DNA of 64,000 nucleotides, from NCBI GenBank assembly GCA_015065325.1, contig SVQO01000010.1:1-64000 (forward strand), in the 5' to 3' direction. Below the pieces are notes generated by a model that was not told the DNA's origin, made no database searches, and worked only from the letters and a program-made list of their open reading frames with translations. This DNA comes from Oscillospiraceae bacterium. GTDB lineage: Bacteria > Bacillota > Clostridia > Oscillospirales > SIG627. The number at the start of each line of letters is the position of its first letter. Position 1 is the first letter of the stretch. Shown piece by piece: positions 44,533 to 52,808 of the stretch. A program made the translations under genes and the position numbers.

Positions 44533-45337
44533 TGGTCTGACGTTCCTCTTGTGTTTCCTTTTTGTTTTTTTCTTCTGCGGGCGCAGAAAGCTTTTTTACC
44601 TGGCGGTAAAAATCCAGGGTACGGTAATCCCGCTCCAGCTGACACAGCAAATAACGCTCTGTAAAACGGGAAAAATCCCGAAGGATCCCTTCGGGTACTT
44701 TCAGTGCGTAAGCCTTTTCCTCCGGTGCCTCTATACTTCGCATACAAAGGGCGATCACGTCGCGACGGACGCGGACAAGCTCCGTGTCGAAGGAGTTGAT
44801 ACAATCCGGACAGATCAGATCGCCGTCCAGCAAACGGAAAAAGAAAGAGGGCACTTCGTCCACTCCTTTTCCGCAGGATGCACAACCGGAAAGATTGGGC
44901 ATCAAGCCATTGGCAACCAAAAGGCGCATTTCGAACACCGACTTGATCAGATCGGCGGGTCTGTCTTCCTTTGCAATGAGAAAAAGTGCGTTCATCAGAA
45001 GGCGCAAAACGGTTTTTCCCGTTTCCGCGTCCCGCGCCGTATCCTCTGCAAGCTCTGCCAGATAGGAAGCAAGGGCAAGGGAGACCACGTCTGCTCCCTG
45101 CCGTACCGTGGCGTAAAGAGGGACGGCACGCTTTAGGTAGCACTTATCCCCTCTTTGCTCCAGTTCAAATTCCGAATAAACGAAGGCAGTACAACCCGCG
45201 GCGTTTTTACTGGTCAGAGAACGGATTCCCCGTGCTTTAAAAAAGATCTTCCCCTCTTCGGTGAGGATGGTGATGAGTTTATCGCTTTCTCCGTATTTGA
45301 CAGCTCTCAGCACCAAGCCCTCGATTTTCAGGGTCAT
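44513..45337 (-). CDS. recO: DNA repair protein RecO
   Basis: Recombination mediator that loads RecA with RecR. The OB-fold opening is GLVLRAVKYGESDKLITILTEEGK, and a zinc-binding region contains CASCGK and CPDC. The C-terminal tail is charged (KNKKETQEERQTNGNE) and overlaps mutS2. 274 aa is a little above average. It follows era by 2 bases. Confidence 0.95.
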   Translation of the reverse strand: MTLKIEGLVLRAVKYGESDKLITILTEEGKIFFKARGIRSLTSKNAAGCTAFVYSEFELEQRGDKCYLKRAVPLYATVRQGADVVSLALASYLAELAEDTARDAETGKTVLRLLMNALFLIAKEDRPADLIKSVFEMRLLVANGLMPNLSGCASCGKGVDEVPSFFFRLLDGDLICPDCINSFDTELVRVRRDVIALCMRSIEAPEEKAYALKVPEGILRDFSRFTERYLLCQLERDYRTLDFYRQVKKLSAPAEEKNKKETQEERQTNGNETL

Positions 45338-45339
45338 AC

Positions 45340-46236
45340 TCAGTCCCTCTTAAATCCGAAAGAGCCAAGAAGCATTTCATTGTCTCTCCAGTTTTCCTTC
45401 ACCTTGACCCAAAGGTTAATATTTACGTGCACCCCGAAAAAGGCTTCCAGATCTTCTCGGGCAAAGGAGCCTACGCGTTTAAGCATGGCACCGTCCTTAC
45501 CGATGATGATCTTTTTGTGGCTGGCTTTTTCGCAATAGATCTCGGCACGGATATCGATCAGCTTATCGGATTCCTTGAAATCCTCGATCATTACGGCAAT
45601 ACCGTGAGGAATTTCCTTATCCAAAAGTTTGAGCAGCTTTTCGCGGATGATCTCCCCCGCAATGGTTCTTTCGGGCTGATCGGTGATCATATCCGAGGGG
45701 AAGAACCACTCCGCCTCCTCCAAAAAGGGCTCTGCTTCCTTGAAAATAATATCAACGCCGTCACCGGTCTTTCCGGAAAGCGGGATCACGGAAGCAAAGG
45801 AATACTCCTTGGAGAATACGTCGATGGTACGGATAATATCCTCCGGGGTATAAATATCAGTCTTATTGATGATCAGAATCACGGGCACACCCATTTTGCC
45901 GAACTTATCCAAAAGCTCTCTTTCAATGGGATGGATCTCTGCCAAGGGCTCTACCAAAAGCAGTACCATACACACGTCGGTGGTGGCAGTACCTACGGAC
46001 TTCATCATCATATCGCCAAGCTTGGTGCGAGGCTTATGTACACCGGGAGTATCCAAAAATACGTACTGACAATTTTCCTTGGTAAGAATTCCCGTAATGG
46101 AGGTACGAGTGGTCTGCGGCTTGCGTGAAACTGCCGCGATCTTTTCCCCCAAAAGAGTATTCATCAAAGTACTTTTTCCAACGTTGGGTCTGCCTACCAA
46201 GGCGATAAAACCTGTTTTCTGTGTTAAATTCTGCAT
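45340..46236 (-). CDS. era: GTPase Era
   Basis: Ribosome-assembly GTPase for the 30S subunit. G1 GRPNVGKSTL, G3 DTPGVHKPR and G4 NKTD are present, followed by a KH domain (KKIIIGKDGAMLKRVGSFAREDLE) that binds the 3' end of 16S rRNA. 298 aa is normal. It abuts ybeY and recO. Confidence 0.98.
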   Translation of the reverse strand: MQNLTQKTGFIALVGRPNVGKSTLMNTLLGEKIAAVSRKPQTTRTSITGILTKENCQYVFLDTPGVHKPRTKLGDMMMKSVGTATTDVCMVLLLVEPLAEIHPIERELLDKFGKMGVPVILIINKTDIYTPEDIIRTIDVFSKEYSFASVIPLSGKTGDGVDIIFKEAEPFLEEAEWFFPSDMITDQPERTIAGEIIREKLLKLLDKEIPHGIAVMIEDFKESDKLIDIRAEIYCEKASHKKIIIGKDGAMLKRVGSFAREDLEAFFGVHVNINLWVKVKENWRDNEMLLGSFGFKRD

Positions 46237-46237
46237 A

Positions 46238-46711
46238 TTACTCCTCTGTTTTTACCGCGCCCTCGTCCAGAGAGCGAAGAATTTTTTCCTGTTTTTCAAA
46301 CATTTCTTTCTTTTCGTTTTCTTCCGCGTGATCCCATCCCAAAAGATGGAGCACGGAATGAATGACCATCAAACAGAATTCCTGCCGATAAGTGGTACCG
46401 AATTCCGCAGATTGCGCGGCAATAACGGCGGGACAGACGATCACGTCTCCCAGACAGGTCACTCTCTCACAAAAAAGCGCTTCCTCCTCCAAAGGAAAGG
46501 ATAATACGTCGGTGGGACGGTCCACGCCGCGCCAAGCTTTATTCAATTCACGAATTTCCTCGGCTGATACCAGGGTGACGGAAACCTCCGCTTTTCCCTC
46601 GAAACCTTCCTCCTCCAAAACCTTGGAAACCGCACGTCTGACAGCAGTTTTATAACCGCGAAACGGCGCTTTTTCCTGCTGGGTATTCTCAATAAAAACG
46701 CGATGCTTCAT
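46238..46711 (-). CDS. ybeY: Endoribonuclease YbeY
   Basis: rRNA maturation factor with the zinc motif VIHSVLHLLGWDHAEE (H-x3-H-x5-H). The upstream WRGVDRPTDVLSFPL is the second family signature. 157 aa. Its start overlaps the phoH stop by 4 bases. The usual dgkA and cdd genes between ybeY and era are absent here. Confidence 0.97.
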   Translation of the reverse strand: MKHRVFIENTQQEKAPFRGYKTAVRRAVSKVLEEEGFEGKAEVSVTLVSAEEIRELNKAWRGVDRPTDVLSFPLEEEALFCERVTCLGDVIVCPAVIAAQSAEFGTTYRQEFCLMVIHSVLHLLGWDHAEENEKKEMFEKQEKILRSLDEGAVKTEE

Positions 46712-47667
46712 TTTTTATTTCCTCCGTAGCGGTCGTACGCCTCCACAATGCGGGACACAATGGAGTTGCGAACCACGTCCTTGGCACTGAGTCGGTAAAT
46801 TCCGACGCCGCGAACATCCTTGCACACCTCCAGCGCCTGCGCAAGTCCCGAAGGCACACCGCCCGGCAGGTCGATCTGGGTAACGTCACCGTTGACCACA
46901 GCCTTCGACCCCTGACCCAAGCGGGTAAGAAACATTTTCATCTGCTCGGGCGTAGTATTCTGGGCTTCATCCAGAATAATAAAGGAATCGTCCAAGGTTC
47001 GTCCGCGCATATAGGCAAGGGGCGCTACCTCGATGCTTCCCTTTTCCATCAATCGCTGATAGGTCTCGCCGCCCATCATTTCAAACAGTGCGTCGTACAA
47101 AGGGCGCAAATAAGGATCGATCTTGCTTTGCAGATCGCCCGGCAAAAAGCCAAGCCGTTCTCCCGCTTCCACCGCGGGGCGGGTGATAATGATGCGGGAA
47201 ACCTCTTTTTTGCGTAAAGCGGCAGTTGCCATTGCCACGGCAAGGAACGTCTTGCCCGTTCCCGCAGGTCCTACGCCGAAGGTGATGGTCTCCTTACGGA
47301 TGCACTCCACAAATCCCTTTTGTCCCATAGTCTTCGGCTTGATGGGACGTCCTTTGGCAGTGATACAAACGGTGTCACCGATCAGCTTCTCCGCAGACAG
47401 CTCGTCTCCATCCAGTACCACACCGATGGCATACTCTACGTTTTGCTCGGTCAGATGTCCGGAAAGCGAATACAGACGCTCCAAATAGGAGATCACGCGG
47501 GACGCCGCCTGAACATTGGCATCCTCACCGGAAACGCGGATCTGCCCGTCGCGCGTATAGATGGCAACGTCAAATTCCTTTTCGATGCGAGCGGCATTGG
47601 CATCAAAGGCGCCGAAAATGTCCGCAATGGCATCCAAGCTTGAGATCTCTATGATTTTTTCTGACAT
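46708..47667 (-). CDS. phoH: PhoH family protein
   Basis: P-loop ATPase of the PhoH/YbeZ type, likely an RNA helicase or nuclease partner of YbeY. Walker A is FGVGPAGTGKTFLAV, Walker B FIILDEAQNTTPEQMKMFLTRLG. A short KH-like region precedes it. 319 aa is the family size. The yqfD-phoH-ybeY order is typical of spore-forming Firmicutes. Confidence 0.95.
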   Translation of the reverse strand: MSEKIIEISSLDAIADIFGAFDANAARIEKEFDVAIYTRDGQIRVSGEDANVQAASRVISYLERLYSLSGHLTEQNVEYAIGVVLDGDELSAEKLIGDTVCITAKGRPIKPKTMGQKGFVECIRKETITFGVGPAGTGKTFLAVAMATAALRKKEVSRIIITRPAVEAGERLGFLPGDLQSKIDPYLRPLYDALFEMMGGETYQRLMEKGSIEVAPLAYMRGRTLDDSFIILDEAQNTTPEQMKMFLTRLGQGSKAVVNGDVTQIDLPGGVPSGLAQALEVCKDVRGVGIYRLSAKDVVRNSIVSRIVEAYDRYGGNKK

Positions 47668-47694
47668 AATACGTCCTTTCGGATTTGCTCGTTT

Positions 47695-48888
47695 CTAAGG
47701 GTTCTCGGTAAAACGGAAGGGGGCTTCTCGGCAAATATTTTCCACGGCAAGAAGCTCGGCGGTAAGGGTCACGCCCTTTTCGTCGGCGGAAACCGACACG
47801 TTTTCAGACAGGATCTCGTCCCCTTCGGCAAAAGTATCCCTTTTAAACTGTTCATACTTATCATAAGCCAATTTTTCAGCTCTGTCAACCTTTATTACCG
47901 CCTTTTTTTCATGGCTTTTCAGAAAAATCCGCTCCCGAACCACCACGGGAAGATCATAGCCGAAAAGCTGCAAGGGCTCTACCAATTCAAGCATCTCGGC
48001 CTTTTCTTCCAAGGTCCCCGAAAAATTTGGCATTGTCAGGGAAAAGCCAAGGATTTCGTAGGTTTTTCGGGAGATTTCCTCCTCCTCGTAAACACGCTCG
48101 ACCTGCTCGAGGGGAACGGTAACGGAAAAACTTCGCTCGGTTTCCGCAAAGACGCGCCCTGCCGCGCGAACCGAATAGAAGCTTCCGTTTTTTGTTTCGC
48201 GAATGCCCCCGATCAAAAGAGTTCCTTCCGTTACGTAATCTCCTTTTTTTACTTCGATCTGACCGGAAAGAACCTCGTAACGCACCACCCGTCCGTAGGT
48301 ACGCGCCACAAGATTGGACGAGCCCTCGTAGGAGGGTGCTTCCTCCTTGACATCTTCCCTCTCGCGGATCTCCACCTTGGCACGGGTGCCCACCACGTTG
48401 ATCCCTACGTAAAGATATTCCTCGTGGTCAATGGCAAAACGAAGGGCAATCTCGTCGTCATCCAGCTTCGAAAGACGTTTCCCCGGTGAAAGGCCGTATT
48501 CCGCAAGCTGCTCGCAGATCCTGTGGGCAGGAACCGCGGCATTCCCGCGAACGTCGATTCCCCACAAAAAACGAGTTGACAAAAATAAAGAAAGGACCAA
48601 AACCAGAAGCCCCGCAAAGAAGCCGATCCGCTTCCGAAACAGAACCAAAAGGTGCAAAAGTCCCCGCGGCGTCTCCTCCCATCTTTCTCCCGGAAGCAAA
48701 TGCTCGCAAAAGGAGGAAAACAGCTTTTTTCGCGGAGGTAGAATGAAAAAAGAAACGAAGCCCTCTCTGTGCTCAATTCCCCAAACGGGAATATTGCGAT
48801 GAAGGATCTCGTTGAGCAAGCGTTGGGGCGCGGGAGAAAAAAAACGGATCTCCAGCGCGAATGCGTCGTAAGCGGAAGGCTCTCTCAT
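47695..48888 (-). CDS. yqfD: Sporulation protein YqfD
   Basis: 397-aa protein with one strong transmembrane helix near residues 90-113 (RIGFFAGLLVLVLSLFLSTRFLWGI). A YqfD-type extracytoplasmic region follows (LSPGKRLSKLDDDEIALRF, VGINVVGTRAKVEIRER). YqfD is a mother-cell sporulation protein in Bacillus with no defined biochemical role. Its start overlaps yqfC by 4 bases; yqfC-yqfD-phoH order is conserved. Confidence 0.9.
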   Translation of the reverse strand: MREPSAYDAFALEIRFFSPAPQRLLNEILHRNIPVWGIEHREGFVSFFILPPRKKLFSSFCEHLLPGERWEETPRGLLHLLVLFRKRIGFFAGLLVLVLSLFLSTRFLWGIDVRGNAAVPAHRICEQLAEYGLSPGKRLSKLDDDEIALRFAIDHEEYLYVGINVVGTRAKVEIREREDVKEEAPSYEGSSNLVARTYGRVVRYEVLSGQIEVKKGDYVTEGTLLIGGIRETKNGSFYSVRAAGRVFAETERSFSVTVPLEQVERVYEEEEISRKTYEILGFSLTMPNFSGTLEEKAEMLELVEPLQLFGYDLPVVVRERIFLKSHEKKAVIKVDRAEKLAYDKYEQFKRDTFAEGDEILSENVSVSADEKGVTLTAELLAVENICREAPFRFTENP

Positions 48889-49130
48889 TCTTCTGCACCG
48901 CGAAATGAAAGCGTGAAGATCTTCCCCGAAACTCCCACGTTATCGTTCCCCAATTCTTCCAGGTGCAGATCTTCCCCCAAAACGCTGATCAGCCCTTGCT
49001 TTCTGAATATCATTTTTTCCGAATTACAGAAAACGATACACTCCACACCCTCAAGAATCACCCGATTGCGATTATATACCGTTATCATTTCCGAAGAAAC
49101 CGAAAAAGTTTTTTTCTTGTTTTTCGCCAT
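48885..49130 (-). CDS. yqfC: YabP/YqfC family sporulation protein
   Basis: 81-aa protein dominated by a beta-rich YabP-like core (NRVILEGVECIVFCNSEKMIFRKQG, LEELGNDNVGVSG). Paired with yqfD as in most spore formers. GGGGAGG precedes the ATG. Function is unknown beyond a likely role at the forespore/mother-cell membrane. Confidence 0.85.
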   Translation of the reverse strand: MAKNKKKTFSVSSEMITVYNRNRVILEGVECIVFCNSEKMIFRKQGLISVLGEDLHLEELGNDNVGVSGKIFTLSFRGAEE

Positions 49131-49191
49131 AGTCCTCCCCTTCTCTGCATAAAATGGATCAATTCAATATATCGTTTCGGGGATCAAAAAT

Positions 49192-50067
49192 ATGACCAAA
49201 TCCACTGCAAATTTTCTTTTTCCTTTTTTCTGTCTCGCGCTTTGCCTGATCTTTCCCACTGCTTGCTCCGAGGGGGTTGCCAGAGGCCTGAGCCTTTCTT
49301 TGGATGCGGCACTGCCCGCGCTTTTTCCCGCGTTGGTTTTATCGGGAATTTTGGTACGACAGATCGGAAAAGGGGGAGAAAAATGCTTTTTGATCCCCTT
49401 CGTTTTGGGGCTTTTTTGCGGATTTCCCATCGGAGCCGCGTCGGTGGCGGGTCTGGTCCGCGACGGAAGACTATCGAAAAAAGACGGTGAAAGACTGCTC
49501 TTTTTCTGTAATAACGCCAGCCCCGCCTTTTTGATTTCTTATTGTGGCAAAACGGTGCTGGGAGATACAAAAAAGGGTCTTTTTCTCTTTTTACTCCAAA
49601 GTGTTCTCTCCGCTTTTTTCCTGTTTTTTTGGTTTGGAAAAAGAATGCTTCGCAGAGAAAAGAAAAAGGAAAAAAAGGAGGCTCACGCTCCCGATTTTTG
49701 GAAAAGTCTTCCCGATGCCTTGCGCGAATCGACAAATTCCTTCCTATATATAATGTCCTGTGTGATCTTCTTTTCTTTCTTCACGGAATTGATGCGGCAT
49801 TTATTTTCTCTGACGCACTTCTCCTTTGCAATGCTGGGACTTTTTTCCGAGCTTTGCGGGGGCGTATCTCATCTTCGGTACTTCGCGCCTTCCCTCGCCT
49901 TTCCTCTTTGTGCGTTGGGGTGCGGTTGGGGCGGATGCTCCGTGCATTTGCAAACGGCAGGGCTGCTGGAAAACGCCTCACTTTCCGTAAAGTCTCATCT
50001 GGCGGGAAAAATCACCTTTTCTCTCCTTATGTTCCTGATGACTCTTTTTTTCCAAAAACTCTTGTAA
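49192..50067 (+). CDS. YlbJ-like sporulation integral membrane protein (short form)
   Basis: A polytopic protein with about seven hydrophobic helices. The N-terminal half carries the YlbJ hallmarks: LSLDAALPALFPALVLSGIL, FCGFPIGAASVAGLV and FCNNASPAFLI, which correspond to GYPMGA and TNTSGP regions of the family (nucleoside-recognition/gate-like domain). YlbJ is a mother-cell sporulation protein; at 291 aa this one is about 100 residues shorter than Bacillus YlbJ. GGGGATC lies upstream of the ATG. It is divergent from yqfC. Confidence 0.78.
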   Translation: MTKSTANFLFPFFCLALCLIFPTACSEGVARGLSLSLDAALPALFPALVLSGILVRQIGKGGEKCFLIPFVLGLFCGFPIGAASVAGLVRDGRLSKKDGERLLFFCNNASPAFLISYCGKTVLGDTKKGLFLFLLQSVLSAFFLFFWFGKRMLRREKKKEKKEAHAPDFWKSLPDALRESTNSFLYIMSCVIFFSFFTELMRHLFSLTHFSFAMLGLFSELCGGVSHLRYFAPSLAFPLCALGCGWGGCSVHLQTAGLLENASLSVKSHLAGKITFSLLMFLMTLFFQKLL

Positions 50068-50110
50068 TCGATCAAAAAATATTGTAGAATAAAGAAAAGG
50101 AAGGTCGATT

Positions 50111-50347
50111 ATGAAAAAAAGAAACGATTTGGAAGAAAGCTGCGCTCTCTGTGAATACAGTCAAGAGATCTTCGGCGGCGATTATTATATTTGCAAAAAA
50201 AAGGGAGTTATGGAACCCGGTGCAGTATGCAGAGCTTTTTGCTTTGATCCGCTAAAGATCAAGGTTTCCGTGCGAAAGATCCCCACCTTCAAGCCCTTGG
50301 GAGATCTGCTTGTCAGCCCCGACAGCAAAAAAGAGGAAGCAAAATAA
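50111..50347 (+). CDS. Small cysteine-rich conserved hypothetical protein
   Basis: 78-aa protein with cysteines in SCALCEYS (C-x2-C), YICKKKG, and AVCRAFCFDP (C-x3-C), a pattern suggesting a metal-binding or redox cluster of the kind seen in many small Clostridia proteins. AAGGAAGG precedes the ATG. It lies 43 bases after the YlbJ-like gene in the same direction and ends in a terminator, so the pair may be co-transcribed. I do not recognise a named family. Confidence 0.75.
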   Translation: MKKRNDLEESCALCEYSQEIFGGDYYICKKKGVMEPGAVCRAFCFDPLKIKVSVRKIPTFKPLGDLLVSPDSKKEEAK

Positions 50348-50362
50348 TTTGCTTCCTCTTTT
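50331..50362 (+). terminator. Bidirectional intrinsic terminator
   Basis: A 13-bp stem AAGAGGAAGCAAA / TTTGCTTCCTCTT with a 4-base loop lies over the end of the small cysteine-rich gene. T-tracts on both sides let it serve the convergent malic enzyme gene too. Confidence 0.9.
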
Positions 50363-50365
50363 CCT

Positions 50366-51538
50366 TTAACGTCTTGCAACGCCCGTTTTTCGTGCCGCTT
50401 CCGCGACTGCCCGAGCAACGGCAAAGGCTACCTTCTTATCCAAAGGAGACGGAACGATATTCTCACGACTCAAAGCCTCTCGGGGAACGTAATCGGCAAT
50501 GGCTTTTGCCGCTGCAAGCTCCATCTCGGAATTGATCTCACTTGCTCCGCAGTCCAAAGCACCGCGGAACACCCCGGGGAATACCAGCACGTTATTGATC
50601 TGGTTGGGGAAATCGGATCTGCCCGTGCCCACAACAGCGGCTCCGCTCTCCTTGGCAAGATCAGGCATGATCTCAGGAACGGGATTTGCCATCGGGAAAA
50701 TGATGGCATCCTTTGCCATTGATCTCACCATTTCGGGAGTAACAAGATTGGGTCCCGATACACCGATCATCAGATCGGCTCCCCGCATCGCATCAGCAAG
50801 ACTTCCTTTTCTTCGGTCGGGATTGGTCATTGCGGCAAGCTCCCTTTGAGCATCGGTCAGGCAGTCTTCACCTTCGCAAAGGATGCCGCAGCGGTCACAC
50901 ATAATAAGATTTTTCAGCCCGGCCAGCATAAGAAGCTTGGCAATGGCAGTTCCTGCGGCACCTGCACCGTTAATCACGGCGCGAATGGAATCAATGGATT
51001 TTTCCACTACGCGCAAGGCGTTAAGCACGGCGGCAAGTACCACAATGGCAGTGCCGTGCTGATCGTCGTGGAATACGGGAATGTCACACTCTTTTTTCAA
51101 CCGTCTTTCGATCTCGAAGCAGCGAGGCGCCGCAATATCCTCCAAATTAACACCGCCGAAGGAACCTGCGAGAAGCTTTACGGTATTGACGATCTCATCA
51201 ACATCCTTGGAACGGATGCAAAGAGGAATGGCGTCTACGTCGGCAAATGACTTGAAAAGCGCGCATTTTCCTTCCATCACGGGCATTCCCGCCTCGGGTC
51301 CGATATCTCCAAGACCCAATACGGCCGTCCCGTCCGTCACAACGGCAACCAAGTTTCCCCTTCCGGTAAGGGTGAAGCTTTTTTCGGGATCCTTTTGAAT
51401 GGCAAGGCAAGGCGATGCCACTCCGGGAGTATAACAAAGGGACAGATCATCCCTGGTAGAAAGCGGTACTTTGGTCACGACCTCGATCTTTCCGTGCCAT
51501 TCTTCATGCTTTTTTAACGATTCTGCAGCGTAATCCAT
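50366..51538 (-). CDS. NAD(P)-dependent malic enzyme
   Basis: Oxidative decarboxylation of malate to pyruvate. The short bacterial form (390 aa) has CYTPGVASPCLAI, DGTAVLGLGDIGPEAGMPVMEGK, metal/catalytic FHDDQHGTAIVVLAAV, and a Rossmann loop INGAGAAGTAIAKLL. ANPVPEIMPDLA follows. Cofactor preference cannot be read safely. AAGGAG precedes the ATG. A palindrome across its promoter suggests repressor control. Confidence 0.95.
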   Translation of the reverse strand: MDYAAESLKKHEEWHGKIEVVTKVPLSTRDDLSLCYTPGVASPCLAIQKDPEKSFTLTGRGNLVAVVTDGTAVLGLGDIGPEAGMPVMEGKCALFKSFADVDAIPLCIRSKDVDEIVNTVKLLAGSFGGVNLEDIAAPRCFEIERRLKKECDIPVFHDDQHGTAIVVLAAVLNALRVVEKSIDSIRAVINGAGAAGTAIAKLLMLAGLKNLIMCDRCGILCEGEDCLTDAQRELAAMTNPDRRKGSLADAMRGADLMIGVSGPNLVTPEMVRSMAKDAIIFPMANPVPEIMPDLAKESGAAVVGTGRSDFPNQINNVLVFPGVFRGALDCGASEINSEMELAAAKAIADYVPREALSRENIVPSPLDKKVAFAVARAVAEAARKTGVARR

Positions 51539-51593
51539 TGGAACTCCTTGCTATGTATTTTTATTTATGACGGCATTTGTTTTTTGATATAAC

Positions 51594-51624
51594 ACATTGT
51601 ACCACAATGTTAAAAAATATGCAA
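51594..51624 (-). promoter_or_regulatory. Malic enzyme promoter with overlapping palindrome
   Basis: On the minus strand TTGCAT, a 17-bp spacer and TACAAT form a sigma-A promoter. The perfect palindrome ACATTGT-ACC-ACAATGT (51594-51610) covers the -10 hexamer. The rest of the 208-base gap is AT-rich and contains another ACATTGT half-site near 51690. Confidence 0.7.
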
Positions 51625-51704
51625 TTTAACAGATAAGAAATATTTAGCATTTTACAAAAATAAACTAAAGAATGGTCATTTTTGGCTTTACATTGTTAAG
51701 ATAG

Positions 51705-51742
51705 AAAAAAACTCACATCCATTCAATGAACGTGAGTTTTTC
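51705..51742 (-). terminator. Intrinsic terminator after the AraC-type regulator
   Basis: AAAAACTCAC / GTGAGTTTTT stem with an inner CATT/AATG extension, followed on the minus strand by T7, five bases past the stop. Confidence 0.85.
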
Positions 51743-51746
51743 AAAA

Positions 51747-52580
51747 TCAGTCCTTCAGGTCACCGCGATCCTGGTTGGGCGAAACGCCGAAGCGCTTTTT
51801 GTAAGCACGGTAAAAGGAGGAATACTCCCGAAAACCGCTTCGCTCACAGGCTCCGGAAATACTCTCCCCTTCACGGATCAGACTGCGTGCCAGAAACAGG
51901 CGCTTAATGAGAACGTAGTCCCAAAGAGTCGATCCCGTTGCCTTTTTAAAACTGCGGGAAAGCTGAGACTTGGACAAATAGAAATCCGCGGCGATGGCAT
52001 CCAAAGACAGATCCTTGGACAAATTCTGGTTGACGAATTCTATGATCTCATAGATCTTTCCCAATTCCTTCCGCTCTCCGAAGGAATGCTCCTCGCTGAC
52101 GTACTGATTGCTGGCTTCCACCAAAAGCGAATACAGAAAGGCAGTAACCGTCAAACGGATACGGTAAGAGGATGTATTTTCTCCAAGCTCCATCACCGAA
52201 GGTAAAAGTCCTTGCAAGGAACGCAGCCGAAACACGTTTCCCGAGCCAAGTCTTCTCTCGCAAAAGGGGATGGAAAGCTCACCCTTGGGATCCAAATGAG
52301 AAAGCAAAGACGAGGAAAAGCGGATCGCGATCCGTTCGTAGGGCTCCCCCGCCTCCACCTGGATCTTATGGCTTTCACCGTCCCGCATCAAAAAAACAGC
52401 TCCGGGAAATAGCTCGTATTCATTTCCTTCCACACGCATGACCCCTTCTCCCGAAAGGATCACGAGAACCTCGTTCATTTCGTGAGCGTGTAGGGGGAAT
52501 TTTTTCGGGTCACGCCAAGGAGAAACCGTATGATGAAAAAACAGATCTTCCGCGTGGTATGCACATATTTTCTTTTCCAT
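51747..52580 (-). CDS. AraC family transcriptional regulator with cupin domain
   Basis: 277-aa regulator. The N-terminal cupin sensor domain shows FPLHAHEMNEVLVILSGEG and FLMRDGESHKI; the C-terminal AraC DNA-binding domain shows LSLDAIAADFYLSKSQLSRSFK and SISGACERSGFREYSSFYRAYK. The ATG at 52580 has AAAGGAGAGG upstream. The track ORF of 643 aa is wrong: its first ~365 residues lie antisense to the dehydrogenase gene. Divergent from that gene, it probably controls it in response to a small sugar-like ligand. Confidence 0.93.
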   Translation of the reverse strand: MEKKICAYHAEDLFFHHTVSPWRDPKKFPLHAHEMNEVLVILSGEGVMRVEGNEYELFPGAVFLMRDGESHKIQVEAGEPYERIAIRFSSSLLSHLDPKGELSIPFCERRLGSGNVFRLRSLQGLLPSVMELGENTSSYRIRLTVTAFLYSLLVEASNQYVSEEHSFGERKELGKIYEIIEFVNQNLSKDLSLDAIAADFYLSKSQLSRSFKKATGSTLWDYVLIKRLFLARSLIREGESISGACERSGFREYSSFYRAYKKRFGVSPNQDRGDLKD

Positions 52581-52610
52581 TGCGCCTCTCCTTTCTTCGT
52601 CATTTTTTGC

Positions 52611-52639
52611 ATTATAACAAAAATGAGCACGATTTGCAA
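52611..52639 (-). promoter_or_regulatory. Sigma-A type promoter for the AraC regulator
   Basis: TTGCAA, a 17-bp spacer and TATAAT on the minus strand, about 30 bases before the ATG. Confidence 0.75.
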
Positions 52640-52671
52640 TATATTTATACAAATATTGAGAAAAATTGTAA

Positions 52672-52700
52672 TTTACTTGCACAATTTTTTCTGCTATAAT
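52672..52700 (+). promoter_or_regulatory. Promoter for the short-chain dehydrogenase
   Basis: TATAAT on the plus strand with a weak -35 (TTTACT) at 17 bp. A poor -35 is usual for AraC-activated promoters. Between the two divergent promoters lie TTGCA/TGCAA and ATTGTAA/TTGCACAA elements that could be operator halves. Confidence 0.55.
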
Positions 52701-52808
52701 CTTTACAAGGAAAAATACTTTCCTTGTTCGTGCATCTGAAAATTGCTTTTTTTTGCAAGGCACTTTCCGTTGCACCAAGCTTTTTTGAAAATGAAAGGGG
52801 CCAATATT

